Assembly: GCF_034702125.1 (NCBI RefSeq)
Contig: NC_085875.1
Span: 40,779,770-40,843,769, forward strand
Length of the DNA: 64,000 nucleotides
DNA from: Engraulis encrasicolus
Lineage: Eukaryota; Chordata; Actinopteri; Clupeiformes; Engraulidae
Direction of reading: 5' to 3'
Both the position numbers and the translations under genes were made by a program. Shown here one piece after another: positions 17,349 to 31,490 of this stretch; the first letter of the stretch is position 1; every line of letters starts with the position of its first letter. The notes under the pieces were generated by a model. That model was not told the origin of the DNA. It did not search any database and was given only the letters and a program-made list of their open reading frames with translations.

Positions 17349-17643
17349 GGGTGCATCCCAATATGTGACCTTGCCTCCTCCACTTGCCTCCTCCACTTGC
17401 TTCTCGTCATGATGACATCACTGACAACAGCATTATATTTCAATATCTTGCAAAAGCTCAATTGTAAAGTCTTTTTCTCATTTGCAATTGGGATGGTGAA
17501 TGAAAAACAGTCCCTCAAAAGTTGTTGTGGCGAGGCTGACAGCTGGGAAACTTTATCGTTTTCTCCACGGAGGAGGGGCCAGGAGGCGGGACGAGGAGAC
17601 AAGCACAAGTGGAGGAGGCAAGGACACATATTGGGATGCACCC
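17349..17643. mobile_element. MITE with about 38-bp near-perfect inverted ends
   Basis: The left end GGGTGCATCCCAATATGTGA (17349 on, continuing CCTTGCCTCCTCCACTTG) is repeated in inverted orientation up to 17643 with a single mismatch. The element is 295 bp with no coding capacity. The target duplication is unclear: TAT on the left and AAT on the right. High end identity suggests recent insertion or conversion. Confidence 0.8.
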
Positions 17644-18243
17644 AATGTCTCTACTGGTGACTGCCTACTACACCACCACACACCACTCCACACGCCGGTC
17701 GGCAGGGGTGCACAAACAGTTCAGTTTTCCCAGGGCCCAGGGAAATGAGGGGCCCAGAATTGGGCCCATTACTACTTACTAGGTAATGCGAGGCTTTTTT
17801 AAAGAATTATTTTGTCTAGGGCCCAGCAAAAGCTCTAAGCGGCCCTGCCACCCCATATACCACACATTCACTTACCGACCCCCTTTGTGGGCGAACTGGC
17901 TGTTTTGTTTCCTTTGTGAGAGGCGCTTGCTTGCCTGTCACGGCGGTCGGGGTGGAAGTGAAGTCTGGAGAGAGGCGCGACATGTTACGACAAGCTCCCT
18001 CATCCCACCCTCACTTTCCAACCCCCTCATCCCTCCAGATAAGATTCTTTCGAAGCAGCGTACTTCCTACTTGTACAGACCGCTGCTGACTGTCTGCCTT
18101 AAACTCTGAACCAAAGGAGTCTTTTGATGTGAAAGTTGCTTTGAGGCTGACTAGACTTGACTTCTTGTTTTTTTTTATTCCTGCATGCCCATGCATACTC
18201 TCTTTTGGACACTCACTCACACTCACACTCACACAGACACGCA

Positions 18244-18267
18244 CAGCAGCAGCAGCAGCAGCAGCAG
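18244..18267 (+). repeat. CAG trinucleotide repeat, 8 units
   Basis: Eight pure CAG triplets lie in non-coding DNA upstream of fbxo34, preceded by a CACACT-rich run. Confidence 0.9.
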
Positions 18268-19079
18268 CACGCAGCCACATGCTCTTTGTCCCAGGGTGTG
18301 TTCAGCAGAGCCTCTGTGCATTCCAGGCTGAGCAACGGGATAAACCGAAAGGGAGAGACTAGCTAGGCCTAGCACGAGTTCCCTCTTGCACGGATACATT
18401 TTAGATTTTTGAAAGCTCCCAAATGGGTCCCATTAGAAAGCCACACGGCTCCCCCGCGCGATAAGATAAGAGAACAATACTCGACTGTGCGTCTCCAGGA
18501 CATGCTCAGTCTGGCAAAGGCGCATGTTATTGTCTGACTTATAAGGCCACTCATTTTGTGTGTATGTGCGTGTGCGTGTGTGCGTGTGCGCGTGTGCGAA
18601 TGAAGGGGGTTCTTGAAGGAATTTGGCCCGGAAAAAATGATTCGCTTTTTTGCCTGTTTGCGCAAGGTGTGCTCACGTATCCAATTTCACCTCTGAGAAC
18701 AAAAGGTTACCCAGTCTTGATGCAGCCCAACAGGTTTGACATTATTCCACAAACACACACACACACACACACACAAACCCACCCACCAATCCACTGCATC
18801 CTCTCCCCTTATCAAAAAACGCACACTTGCATACGTTTGCCCGCACCAAATATTACTGTTTGTTGCGGTGCATCATATGTGGTGAAGCTACTGCATGCAG
18901 AATCCGTCAGGATGAAAAGACCTTTCTACAGTGTTGTAGCCTGGGTTTTGTGTGGTTGTGGTTGTGGGCGGGTTGGTGTGTGTGGGAGGGGGTGCGAGAT
19001 CTTGCTGACCTGCCTGCCCTTGCTATTCTCGGTTTGGTGTTGGGCGACTCTGCAGTGTTCTGCACTTGGCAGAAGTGCG

Positions 19080-19125
19080 CACGCACGCACGCACGCACGC
19101 AGCTTGAGCACCACTCATATTCTCT

Positions 19126-19216
<91 letters not shown>

Positions 19217-19302
19217 CTTGAACAGACACTCATTGTCTGTTCACGTACTCACACACTCACTCACACACATGCGCGCACACACACACACACCTCTTCTGTT
19301 CA

Positions 19303-19352
<50 letters not shown>
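19080..19352. repeat. CA microsatellites (two runs) with an ACGC run
   Basis: ACGC units at about 19080-19100, pure AC at 19131-19215, a spacer repeating CTCACACAC motifs, then AC at 19305-19352. Confidence 0.9.
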
Positions 19353-20032
19353 AGCGGTGTAGTCTACTTTTTTGAAGTGGCTATACTGTATATTTGAGCA
19401 TTTTTTTTAACACATTGAGTACTGACGACGTAATAATGCGTTTTTCACGCCCATGCGTTGTATACCAAAACGTAAAAATACGTTTTTGCATTTAAATATC
19501 ATATTTTGAATCTACACCCTTCAATGGACAATATATGTGATTTTGGTAGCTCTGTGATGGACATAAATGACAACATTTGCAGTCCAAAGTTGTTTGATTG
19601 TTATGATGTTTGAGTGTTATGATTTGGATATTTTAATTTAACTTACCAAGATGTCTGGATGCCAACCCATGTCGCCTAGCATGTGTTGTCTCTGACTTCA
19701 CGCAATAGGTAAACACCATTGTATATCGTGCCTGGAGTATCTTGAACTTTCTGGACTTGCTAGACCTTTACCAGATCCTTGGATCCAAATGGCACCCGAT
19801 ATGTGATTGGAGTAATGCGCTCCGATTTGGACGTTTGATCGCCAAAAAGATAAGTTTCTGTGTCTTCCTGTATGTGAGAAGCCAGAAGCTAGCATGGCTA
19901 CATATCATGATTCCCTGATTGTCGCTCCCAACGCAGGACGCTCCCCTGTCGGCTCGCCCCCACTAGCCAGACTATCGATCCCACCGCCATATAACGGAGC
20001 TAGTTATCTTTTTGATGTTAGTTTTTTGTTTC

Positions 20033-20067
20033 TAACCCTAACCTAACCCTAAACCTAACCCTAACCT
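20033..20067. repeat. Interstitial telomere-like CCCTAA repeats
   Basis: About six degenerate units of the TAACCC/CCTAAC type lie inside the TTAA element. They are short, imperfect and internal, so they do not mark a chromosome end. Confidence 0.8.
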
Positions 20068-20117
20068 TAAATTGCTTGTATGTGGCAGTGTATGATAATA
20101 CGTGAAATATAATCGGG

Positions 20118-20176
20118 TGGGACTACACGTCCGGGAGTGATGGAAACACCTGGGACTACACGTCCGGGAGCGATCT
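20118..20176. repeat. Short tandem duplication in the TTAA element insert
   Basis: GGGACTACACGTCCGGGAG occurs twice about 34 bp apart, within the extra segment that splits the first internal copy. Confidence 0.75.
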
Positions 20177-21378
20177 CAGTTGGGAGTGTCCATCTGCCAC
20201 CGCATATGATTTGGATCGGATGGGCTAGGCTACATCTAAGCATCATATCATTTGGATTTGTTGTCAATGTTGGGCTATTTTTTCGGGAGTCATCGGGAGC
20301 TATTTTAGCAAATGTCTCACCCTCTGCATGTGTGCAAAGAGTTTGTGTTCAGTCCACGTGAAAAACGGGGATTTCAAAGGGCATCGATTGCTGGTGTCGT
20401 AGTGTGACAGAGCAAGAGGTGTGCTGCCGTATTCGTGAATCGTGCTATGTTGTTGTTTCCCTAGTAGCCTACGATCGGTAGCGTGTATTGTGTCTGACTT
20501 CACGCAATAGGTAAACACAGAGACCATTGTATATCGTGCCAGGAGTATCTTGAACTTTCTGGGCTTGCTACCTAGACCTTTACCAGATCCTTGGATCAAA
20601 ATGGCACCCGAATTGTAATTGGAGTAATGCGCTCCGATTTGGAAGTTTGATCGCCAACCAGATAAGTTTATTTGATTATTCACCCCCATGTTGAACTGTC
20701 TTCCTGTATGTGAAAAGCCAGAAGCTAGCATAGATGGCTACATATGGATCGGATGGGCTACATCTAAGCATCATATCATTGGCATTTGTTGTCAATGTTG
20801 GGCTATTATTTCGGGAGTCATCGGGAACTATTTTAGCAAATGTCCGACCTTCTGCATGTGTGCAAAGAGCTTGTGTTCAGTCTGTGTGAAAAACGTGGAT
20901 TTCGAAGGGCATTGATTGCCGGTGTCGTAGTGGTTTAGAGCAGGAGGTGTGTCTTGACGAGCAGGAAGATGTGTGTCAGAGCTAACCTTGCACCAAATTG
21001 TGATTAAAACCAACTCATCCCCTTTCAAACTCGTCACATTCTGAAGAAGCGCACCCTTCACAAAAACCTCAATATCTCCGATTGTAGCTGAATTCCATGG
21101 ATACCCGCTTCGGTTTAGCGTGGGTTTTCTCGGCAATAAAAGCTCGTAGAGACACACAGTTTTCACCTACTAAGAGGGCAGCGTCTCCACTTTCGAACGA
21201 GTCATAACATATTTCAGTGGCCCTATCACATAATAAGCTGTGAGTCTACAAAAAAACGTCAAAAAAGGGCTTAGAACGCTGGTATTCTACGACATAATTC
21301 CGTGAGCACCGCCGGTATTCAATGTGTTAAGTGGGTATACTGTATATATTTGTGCTATTCAAAACAATGGATCAATCA

Positions 21379-21380
<2 letters not shown>

Positions 21381-21422
<42 letters not shown>
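21381..21422. repeat. CA microsatellite
   Basis: Pure CA run directly downstream of the TTAA element. Confidence 0.9.
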
Positions 21423-21425
<3 letters not shown>

Positions 21426-23977
21426 TGCACATGCGTACAGCTTGAGAAGCCACTGGCCTCCTCCATTACCGCCGCCACCACCGCCACTAGCCCCTTTCCT
21501 AGAAGCAATTACTGTGCAAGTGTGAACTTCTGGAGGTGTGGAATTCCAGTCTCCATCGGAAGGTGTTGGGGAATTGAGATGTGCGTGTACAGTACATCTC
21601 GCCTTGCTCTCGGATCAGCGACATGGAACGGCTTCAGTTGGGGTGGTGGTTGTTTGTGTGTGTCAGTTGATTTTTGAAATTGTGTTTTTCTGACTGCTGC
21701 TGAAAATTGCAAGGTCATGCAGGTCGGGTTGTGTTTTCTACAGTTGATGGCGTTTTGAAATGTATTTTTTCTCTTTCTGAGCACTGAAATGCAGAAAAGT
21801 GTAACAGATGGGCTTTCTGCTGGGAGCTGGTTACCTTGGTGACGGCTGCTGGCCATGCTCTGTCTTTCAGAGGAGCAGAGCTACATGGCTGCTCAGCATG
21901 ATCTACCTACCTGGTATTTTTGCATGATGATGATAATGATGATGATGTGCCTTGGCACCTCCACACTGTTGTATAACACAGACCTGCAGTGATCTTCAGC
22001 ACAGGGGCACAGGATGGATAGATGCTTGCAGAAGCACATGGCTGAATATTTTTTGCTGCTGGGTATGTTAAGACACAAGCTGAAGAATGTGTTTAGCGGC
22101 ATGCATCCTTTTTTCTGGAGGAATGTGCCTGAGTATTTCCTGAGAAGAACAGGGAAGAACAGGCGAATATGCACTGTGTAGAATAGAAAAACATGTTTCT
22201 GTCTTGCATTTGGTGTGTTGAGGCCTGCTCTTGCACAGGTGCCGTCAATGAAGACCGCATTTGGCTAGAACTACATGGATAAGGAAAGGAGAGAAATCGC
22301 AAGGTTGATCATCATGATTGGCCTCAATGAACGACCAATGACCAATCATGATCCATTAATTGCCGAACTCCGCTTGTAAATTACAAGGTTGTAAAACTGA
22401 AGAATGTGGCCTTGGAAAGACTTACCTAAGAGGAATTCTGCCTCAGCAGACCTAGAAGGACGTCCTAAATCATCTCTCTTTTTAGAATTGAGTTTTTGTG
22501 TTTGGTTAGTTGAGACCCTGCTCTAAGTGCCACCATCAAAGGGCGGTCATGGGTAAGAAGTTAGAGCGTCAGACTCGTACCCCAAAGGTTGCCGATGTGA
22601 CTCTTGACCCGCCAGTGCCATGTGTCACAATGACCGTGGGAGTTTTCCAGGTGGGCTTTCACTTCAAACAAAGATATTAGACTTTCTGCTTCAGTAAATA
22701 ACCTGAAGCAGTAAATGATTTCATACCAGAGATATCCATCTATGGATCGTTTTGTGTTGCCTGAGAAGAATCCTCTCAACACTACAGAAAGACATAATTG
22801 TGTGTGTTGTAGAGTGTGGAGGTCTTGTGTTTTGGTTAGTTGAGACCTACTCTTGCACAGGTGCCGTTCGTTTTGTGTGACATAACATGCGTCGCGCCAC
22901 CAGGCCTGAGCAAGCGTGCGTGCGAGCGAGCATGTGTTAGAACGAGAGCGAGGGGAGAGAGGGCCTCCTACAGGGGACTCCCAAACATGTGCTTTAAATT
23001 TGGGCCTTCTGCGCTTATGTCAGATTGCACATGGCGGGCCATACGTAACCCGATCTGGACAAGCTTTATGGGGCCCTTTTTTTCATCTTTTCTTCTTTTT
23101 TCGTTTCTTCTTCAGCAACAAAGCCCGTCTCAAGATAACCTAAATGAGTGACATCATTTGAATGTTCCCGTCAGTCGAACAAACGACTAGCGGACGGTGG
23201 TCACAGTTAAGCCGTATTTGTTCTGTTGGGCGGTGCAGAGGGAGATCTGAGATTTTTATGGGTGTCAGGGTACTGTTACGCAATCTTCGAACGGTTATAA
23301 AGTCTTTTTTTCCTTTTCTTCTGGCTCCATTTAAACTCTGTTAGCAAACAAGCACAATGAGCCATGTAACAGAACCAGGGGTGTAGGAGGAGGTGGGGGG
23401 TGGGTAGTGATCCAGAGATTGAGTGCAGCTGGCATGGATGCCGTTACGGCACACTTGTAAGTTAACCCAGAGAGAGCCGAGCTGGCGAGCAAGAGGAGGA
23501 GGATTGGTAGGGTAAGAAAAACAAACGTAATCATGAGTGGATCTCTGCTTGCCCCAAGTAGGCAGCTTATCCGCTGCCAACGTAGCGTAGTGCCGTGTAG
23601 TGCCATGTTGCATAAGAGTTTGCCTGCAACCCAACACCAGCACCGACACATGCCCCCAATCTCAGCTTTCTGATTACATTTCCTCCTCGCCAGCATTTAC
23701 ACGTACGGATGAGGAACTGCTTGGCTCACTTCCTCATGACTGCAGTGTGTGTATGTGTGTGTAGTATTAGTGTACTGTTGCTGGCTGCAGTGCAGTTGTC
23801 GTTTGTGTCATTTAATATTGGCTCCAGCGTTTCCCATGCGAGTGAGGCCCTGAGTCTTAAGACGGAGCCAGCCAGCCAGCCAGCCAGCCAGAGAGGGACA
23901 GAGGAAAACGGAACAGGACAGAACATCACCTCCCCTGAAATCAGCAAGCCCCATCTGGCATAGTGCAAATACTCTTG

Positions 23978-23979
<2 letters not shown>

Positions 23980-24014
<35 letters not shown>

Positions 24015-24440
24015 GCACCTAATGAGCACCTGTGGACTCCGTCGCCAGTGTTACAGTGTTTATGGGCAAGCTGTCCATGTTGCTCGTATTTGTGCTAAGC
24101 TCGTCATCAGTGTGTGTTCGTGTGTGTGTTTGTGTGAGGGTGTGTTGATGTCAGAGTGTGTGCGTGTGTGTTGGTGTCAGAGTGTGTGTGTGTGTGTGTG
24201 TTGGTGGTGTGAGTGTGTGTGTGTGTGTTGGTGTTGGTGTGTGTGTTGGTGTGAGTGTGTGTGTGTGTGTTGGAGAGTGTGTGTGTGTGTTGGTGTGTGT
24301 GTTGGTGTGAGAGTGTGTGTGTGTTGGTGTGAGAGTGTGTGTGTGTGTGTTGGTGTGAGAGTGTGTGTGTGTTGGTGTGAGAGTGTGTGTGTGTGTGTTT
24401 GTTGGTGTGTGAGTGTGTGTGTGTGTCGGTGTGAGAGTGT
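23980..24440. repeat. GT microsatellite and GTGTTGGTGTGAGA minisatellite
   Basis: Pure GT at 23980-24010. After a spacer, 24110-24440 is built from repeated GTGTTGGTGTGAGAGTGTGT units of variable length. Reading frames on both strands here reflect the repeat. Confidence 0.85.
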
Positions 24441-26273
24441 GTTCTGAAGGGCAAGCAAGTGGTATGTTTTCCCTTACCCGCAAATAAGCAGTAAAATGGG
24501 CTGGTGGACAAAAACTGGCCCATCTAGCCAGTCAGCCCAGCCAGCCCAGTGTCGGTAAAAGACGCATTTGTTTGGGATGATGACTTCAACTCCCCTGGCA
24601 ACGCAGCGTTTGGTGTAGTAGTCATTGCGAGTGAGGCTGGTCTTTGATGTGTTTCTGTGATCTCCTCGGGTTCTCCTCTCACGGCAGACTAGAGAGGCAT
24701 GAGGTAAGCCTGTGTCAGATTTGCTCCCTGAGAACAGTACATCATATTGAATGGAAGAAGGTTCAACTCAGTCTCGTTGAAGGTGAAGATTGTGCACATC
24801 CCAGGAAAAGATGCCGGACAAAGGCTGAGTGTAGTTTTCTGAGTGAGAAGTCTGCACACTTAAAATCCTTTTGTTGTCTTTTTATATTATTAAGCTTACA
24901 TAGCTTGATTACGTTTCGACTTCAACAGTTTTAATCAGATTCGGCTGGGGCTCCCCATCTGTCTTTTCTGTCAAGAGGTTTACTCCATTTTTGCAAATCA
25001 ATGGGTGTGGGTGTGTATCCCCGCACTCATGTCCAGTCTTTAAAGCTATTAGTGGGGCGGGGTGTGTCGGAACACTTCCAGGTTATTAGAAGTGGAGGTC
25101 CCTTGAGAGTTTGGTTATGCTGCCTGTGCATGCGTGCGTGCGTGTGCTTTGTATGATCTCTAGAGGGGGAAAACCTGTGGAGAAAGGAGGACAAGCGAGC
25201 TGGCGCACAAGACAGACAGGCAACTAGACTTGAACTAAACAAGGAAGCAGGCAACTCGACTTGACGCAAGTAAGCAAGCACACATGAGACTGCCATGACA
25301 GATACAGACAGGGAGGCTAGTTGGACAGGCTCAGGTCTTGAATCAGTCGGGTCTGGTGGTGTCAAGCCTCTTGAGAAGAAGAGTGAGTAATGTCTGTTGT
25401 GCGAGTCTTTTCCGCAGAGGACGTCTTGTCTGGGATGCGGTGTCTTCATGGCTCAGCGGTTTAGGGGAGTCTTCCAGAGTGCTGGTATTCCAGTTGCTCA
25501 CACTGCAGCGTGCAAAGGGCAGTGCAGAGCTATTTTGGTGGTCCCTTTTCTTTCGGAACTTTCCGGAAGAAGCCTTGGGAAGCGCCTTGTGCAGTCTGTA
25601 TTGTTTAGACTTCGACCGTGTTCAGTAGTGTTTGAACAAGTGTGTTTTTCTCTCCCTCTATGGCTTTGAGTTGTGTGACTTGAGGTTCTGATTGAGAGAA
25701 CATTTGAGATTTCTCTGCCAAGCTCGTGAAGAGTTGGTCAAATACAGCAGTGTTTCATGCAGGTTTACAGTGATATTTGCGGAGGAGTTTTATTGCATTC
25801 TGCGGTTCCTTGGAGAAGGAAGGTAATGATCGGAAAGCATGAAATCATAATTCATTCGTCTTTTTTATTTCACTTCTCTGCTATCTACTGAGCAATAAAT
25901 CCTCATCAATATGTTGCTTCTCCAAAACCACTCTGGACAATCAGAAGAGTTGGACTATACAGTGTACTGGAAGCTCATAAATGTCCTGTGAACGGGACAT
26001 TCCCCTCTTGTTAAGAGAAGAGAATGTTAAGCAGGAGGGGAGGTTTGGTTGGAGTGGTTGTTGGGTGCGTGTTTGCGAAGGACATTGTGAAACTGACTGT
26101 GGCTTGACTGACCGCACCTCTGCCTCAAAACAAGCCCTCCACCTCCACCCAACCGCCCGCTGGCCAACTGACCGGCCTCCCAGCTCTCTAAAGTCATTGT
26201 TTGTGGAAAGCATGAGCAAGGTCCAGGTAAAAGGAAGTTACCAATGAGGTCTGAGACACACACAGACACACAC

Positions 26274-26746
26274 TGGGGCTGGGAATCGATCCAAATTTCC
26301 TGGATCGATTCGAATCCAATCCAGAAGGTCACAATCCGATTCGATCCACGATCCGATTCAATTCGATTCGATGTCGATCTTCTGTATTGCTGGGTTGTGA
26401 CTTTAACCCATTTATGTCTAGAATTCTAAGACCGGCTATATAAACCAAAATATCTCAGCATTTGATGCCCACACAATCATGACATACCTTGGTATGAAAG
26501 AAACAAGCAGGAAACTTGGTTTGAGAGAGAAAGGTGGGAAAAGACTGGCACCATTTACTTGAACAGGGCGTGTGTATTTGTGCATGTAGCCTACATGCAT
26601 GTGAAAGAGAGCTACATGATGTGGTTGAGAAAATGGCGCCTATAATCATTGGCAAAATACAGATCCACAAAGTTGTGAATCGATATCGCAATTTTCAATC
26701 ATGAATCGATATTGGATCGCGGATCGATCTTTTTAACACAGCCCTA
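26274..26746. mobile_element. hAT-like MITE rich in GATCGATT motifs, inserted in a CA run
   Basis: The left end TGGGGCTG matches the reverse complement of the right end (TAGGGCTG). Both subterminal zones are packed with ATCGATCC/AATCGATT motifs. It is flanked by ACACACAC and CACACACA, so the 8-bp duplication cannot be confirmed inside the microsatellite. The family call is tentative. Confidence 0.55.
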
Positions 26747-26920
26747 CACACACACACACACACAGTCTTTTGCCAACAAGGTAAAGCGGCTTTACCCATG
26801 AAGTTTACAGACCCCATATTACTTCATTCATTCTCACGTCTCTCTGTTTCTCTCTTTCGCTCTCTCTCTCTCTCATACAGTCTCCAACAAGGTAGAAGTA
26901 TGTTACCCATAAAGTCTCAG

Positions 26921-26922
<2 letters not shown>

Positions 26923-26991
<69 letters not shown>
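26923..26991. repeat. CA microsatellite
   Basis: Pure CA run of about 69 bp. Confidence 0.95.
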
Positions 26992-26992
<1 letters not shown>

Positions 26993-27299
26993 GCGTCTTG
27001 TGCCAACAAGAGGTGTTGAGGCTTGAGCTTAACTGCAACATGCATGTTTCGAATGTTTACCACCACTTCCTCTTGGAGATGGAGATCTTGACTGTATGTG
27101 ACTGACTTGACTGACAAGTGTTTCTCGACTCAGTGGTGTGTGTTTCTTTTTCTTTTTTTGTCTCCCGTTGCTTGTCAGCGTGATCGACCCAAGACAGACA
27201 TGTCAAGTATGTATGCCGTTGTCTTTTGCGTCTCTGTGTTTATTGCTTCAGTCATTATGCCTGTCATTCTACACAAGACGGTATGCGACGGTATGAGGA

Positions 27300-27600
27300 T
27301 AGCCTAGTTCTACTTGTGTAGTCAAGAGAGCTTAGTGGGTAAGCAACTTGGGACTGCTCTGTGTGGACATGAATGGATCTTCTAACTCTCTTTGTAGCAA
27401 TCGGTAGTTCTATTCATAGTACAAAGGGTTTGGAGATTGTAGGCACTTGGGACTGGTACATGAAACTACCTTTTATTTACGCTGTAGTTAGTTGGGAGGT
27501 TAATTCTACTCGCGTAGTCCCAGGAGTTGGAAGTGGTGAGCACTTGGAACTGATGCAGGAATATGAAAAGACCTTTTACAGTGCTCACACAGTTGTAAGT
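27300..27600. repeat. Three diverged tandem units of about 95-100 bp
   Basis: Units starting near 27307, 27409 and 27503 share TTCTA(C/T)T..GTAGT at the start and GGCACTTGGGACTG-like text in the middle, followed by CCTTTTA. They are substantially diverged, so the call rests on visual alignment. Confidence 0.45.
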
Positions 27601-28719
27601 GTGACTTTCTCGAGTTATTTTGCGTGTGCGGGATTAGTGTAAAGTAGCTAACGTGCTGCTGCTAGTTGGACTTTGTTTCACTTTCTTTAAGACGTCTGGC
27701 AGCATTCCATTCCTGGCATACGCTTGCTCGCCCGCTTGCTTGCCTGCTGACTTCCTGGTGTGCAGAGTGTGTCTGAACTTTAAAACGGTAAGTGTGGGGC
27801 TTGCCGTGACTGCTTTTCAGACAAACAAAACGCCAGAATGCTGCACCCAACGTCAAACATTCAGCGGCATTGTCGCTTGGTTTCAGTCTCTTCCCACCGT
27901 GGCTCTGTTTGTTGATAAACAGAAACCCATGAAATTGGGTCGAGCTAAAGGGTGTGCTTTACTGGAAAGAAGTGTTGCCCTACCTACCTGATGGAAATAA
28001 GCGAAGGCAGGGTTGAGCATATTGCAGTGTTGTAAGCCTGGATTTCAAGCTTTGAAGTTACTCCAAGCTTTGGAGTGTTGACTAATGATTGGATAGGTTT
28101 GGGCGATATTTTGTATATTCTGTATAGAAACACTTCCAAACATTAATGGCATGATGCATTGTAATGTAATACAATTATAGGTCAGTTCACAGTAAGACAT
28201 GACTTGCCAAGTTTGTTTGGGATTAAATGTGCATTGGCCCAAGACCAGTGTTTGTTTACAAGTGCATGTTTGTGTGTTTGTTTTGTCTGGCTGCTTATCT
28301 GTTTCATTTCAACAGCTCTTAATCACTGGGTGATTTTGGGAAACGAGACAAGAGCACTGATCTTGTTTGTTTTTTTGTACTTTGTGTGCGTGCGTCTGAT
28401 AACTTGAGGTAATTGAGGTAAACGGCGTGTGTGCGATCTGCATGAATGTATGCGTGCACGTGGAGGGGCTTGTGGGTGTGTCTGGCTCTGTGTATAGACT
28501 CTCCTCTCCTCTCCCTCTTCCTCTCGGCATAGTAATCTGGAGCAACCCAGTGCCGTAGTCTCCTGTCCCCTTGGCCTGCCCTGATGTATTGATCAGCCTT
28601 GCCTTATATAGGCACGAGAGAAACCCCAGGCTGCTCATTGGCTGACCCGCAACACACTTCCTTTATTTGTTCCTGCTGCTGACAAACACGTGGTCCTGAG
28701 CATGGGGGCTCAGAGTGTT

Positions 28720-29230
<511 letters not shown>

Positions 29231-29778
29231 GTCAGTGTCGCACCACAATGGTCCTCTGTCACAGACTTGATTGCAGTGGAATTTGTGCAGGAATGAAGTC
29301 CTGCGTGAAGAATGGCTAGAAAATATGTAATTGCATTTTTTTTTTTCCACCCAAGGTTTTTGGCCGGCAGTTGTTGCTGTTCAGGGATCGTGGAGAGGGG
29401 AAAAGCCAAGGCTCTGCCCTCTACTTACAGGACGGGAGAATCTGTTATGTAGGCTGGCTGGCTGGCTGGCTGGCAGGGAGACGGTTCACCCCCGGGCTGG
29501 CCCTTGTTGTTTAGATAGTTGCTCTTTTTGGGCTTTCTCTCTGAGCAGCAGAGCCAAGAATGTGGCTGGGGAAGTGGCCCGAAGAGGGGCCTGGATTTGG
29601 GCAGTGTGGAGGGGAGGGGGGTGGTAGGGGGTGGGAGGCAGCTGAGGGGTGCTAGGGCTGGGGACGGGGGAATCTGGTACCGGCCTCCACCGGCGTGCTC
29701 CACTGTTCTTTTGTAGTGAAGTGAGTGCGTGTGTGTGTGTGTGTTTGTCGGCGTGCTCCACTGTTCTTTTGTAGTTTG

Positions 29779-29955
<177 letters not shown>

Positions 29956-30358
29956 TGTCACTGTGTGTGTGTGTGTCACTGAATGTGTGTGTTTTACAAG
30001 CACATGTGACTTGCGTGTGTCACTGTGTGCATATGTGCACTGCGTAGTGTGTCACTGTTTGATTGCTAGACAGACTGACCCAAATGTGCCTGTGTGAGAG
30101 TTGGGGCTGAGGATTTGCTGAACAATATCATTCTCATGACATAAAGGCTTATTGGCAGAGGGAAGGCGGTGGGAAAGAGTGATGAGAGCTTAGGAGGAAG
30201 AGGGTGGGCAGAGAGAGAAAGGGAGAAGGAAAGAAGGAGAGGATGTTCCCTTATCTGCCTGACATGCCAGTAGCCCCTTTTCTTGAGACACTCTAACCGT
30301 GCGTCTGTCTGTGTCTGTGGCTGTGTGTGCATGCATGTGTGGCCGGGGAGGGTGTGCA

Positions 30359-30587
30359 GGCCTCCGCACATCAGGTCCGATGTGGAGCACTTTCGCTTCC
30401 GACACAATTCCGACCCCCAAACCTAATTTCACACAAACATAGCATGGATAGTCAATGGACGGCTCAGACAAAATAGAACTAGTCTCTAATCGCTAGCCGA
30501 TGTCCGATGGGGTTCTATTGAAAACAATGGAATCAAACTTTTGCGGAGCAGTGCTCTGCACTTTGTCGGAGCCGGTGTGCGGAGGCC
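30359..30587. mobile_element. Candidate 229-bp MITE with inverted ends
   Basis: GGCCTCCGCACA at 30359 is inverted at 30576-30587, and similarity continues inward through a CCGA-containing block and GAGCACTTT/AAAGTGCAGAGC. No convincing target duplication was found. Confidence 0.5.
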
Positions 30588-30903
30588 AACACCGCACCAC
30601 TGCCACCACTACCCCCACAAACTCCTGTTGGCTACCGGTCCCAAAAGCAGCTTTTGTTCAGACTTTATCAGCCGTTCATGGCACGCATATCTCTTTGAAA
30701 GCAAAACTCCCTCCCTGGCTTGTGTACGGGAGCGAGTGAATAAGGGAAAGAATGAAGAGAGTGGAGAGAGAGAGTGTGTTTCCGAGTGAGAGAGCAAGAA
30801 AGCTACCGGTATGTATGAAAGAGAGAGATTGTATGAGAGGCAGAGTTTGTGAAAGAGGGCGGGCAAGTGTGTGTAAGAGAGAGGAGAAAAGGAGATGGCT
30901 TTC

Positions 30904-31200
<297 letters not shown>

Positions 31201-31381
31201 GCCCGAGTCAATACCAGCTCTCATTCCACTGAGGGAAATGCAGTGAAAGAGTCACATTCATCCGCCTGTGAAACACTGACTAAAAATGTATCCCTCTCTA
31301 CATGACCACCCTTCTCTCTCCTCTCTCTCCCACCCCTTTCCTCCTCTCCTCCACTCTCCTCCCCCTTGCTGTTACATACAG

Positions 31382-31386
<5 letters not shown>

Positions 31387-31465
<79 letters not shown>

Positions 31466-31490
31466 GCGTGCGTGTGCGTGCGTGTGTGTG
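31387..31490. repeat. GT microsatellite
   Basis: Pure GT to about 31461, then GTGCGTGC variants. Confidence 0.95.

Larger units (their letters stand above)
19411..21326. mobile_element. 1.9 kb non-autonomous DNA element at TTAA sites (piggyBac- or Kolobok-like)
   Basis: TTAA flanks both sides (19407-19410 and 21327-21330). The ends are inverted: the left starts CACATTGAGTACTGACG and the reverse complement of the right starts CACATTGAATACCGGCG (14 of 17 match). Subterminal regions are rich in ACGT/CGTTTTT motifs on both sides. Inside, about 450 bp is present as two direct copies offset by about 802 bp (first copy from about 19691, second from 20493). The first copy is split by about 297 bp (19907-20203) carrying telomere-like repeats. 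There is no transposase frame. TTAA targeting fits piggyBac or Kolobok; end sequence alone does not decide. Confidence 0.75.

Noticed and set aside
20033..20067. Chromosome end or fusion point marked by telomere repeats
   Set aside because: The repeats are few, degenerate and inside a transposon interior; short CCCTAA runs are common in such elements.
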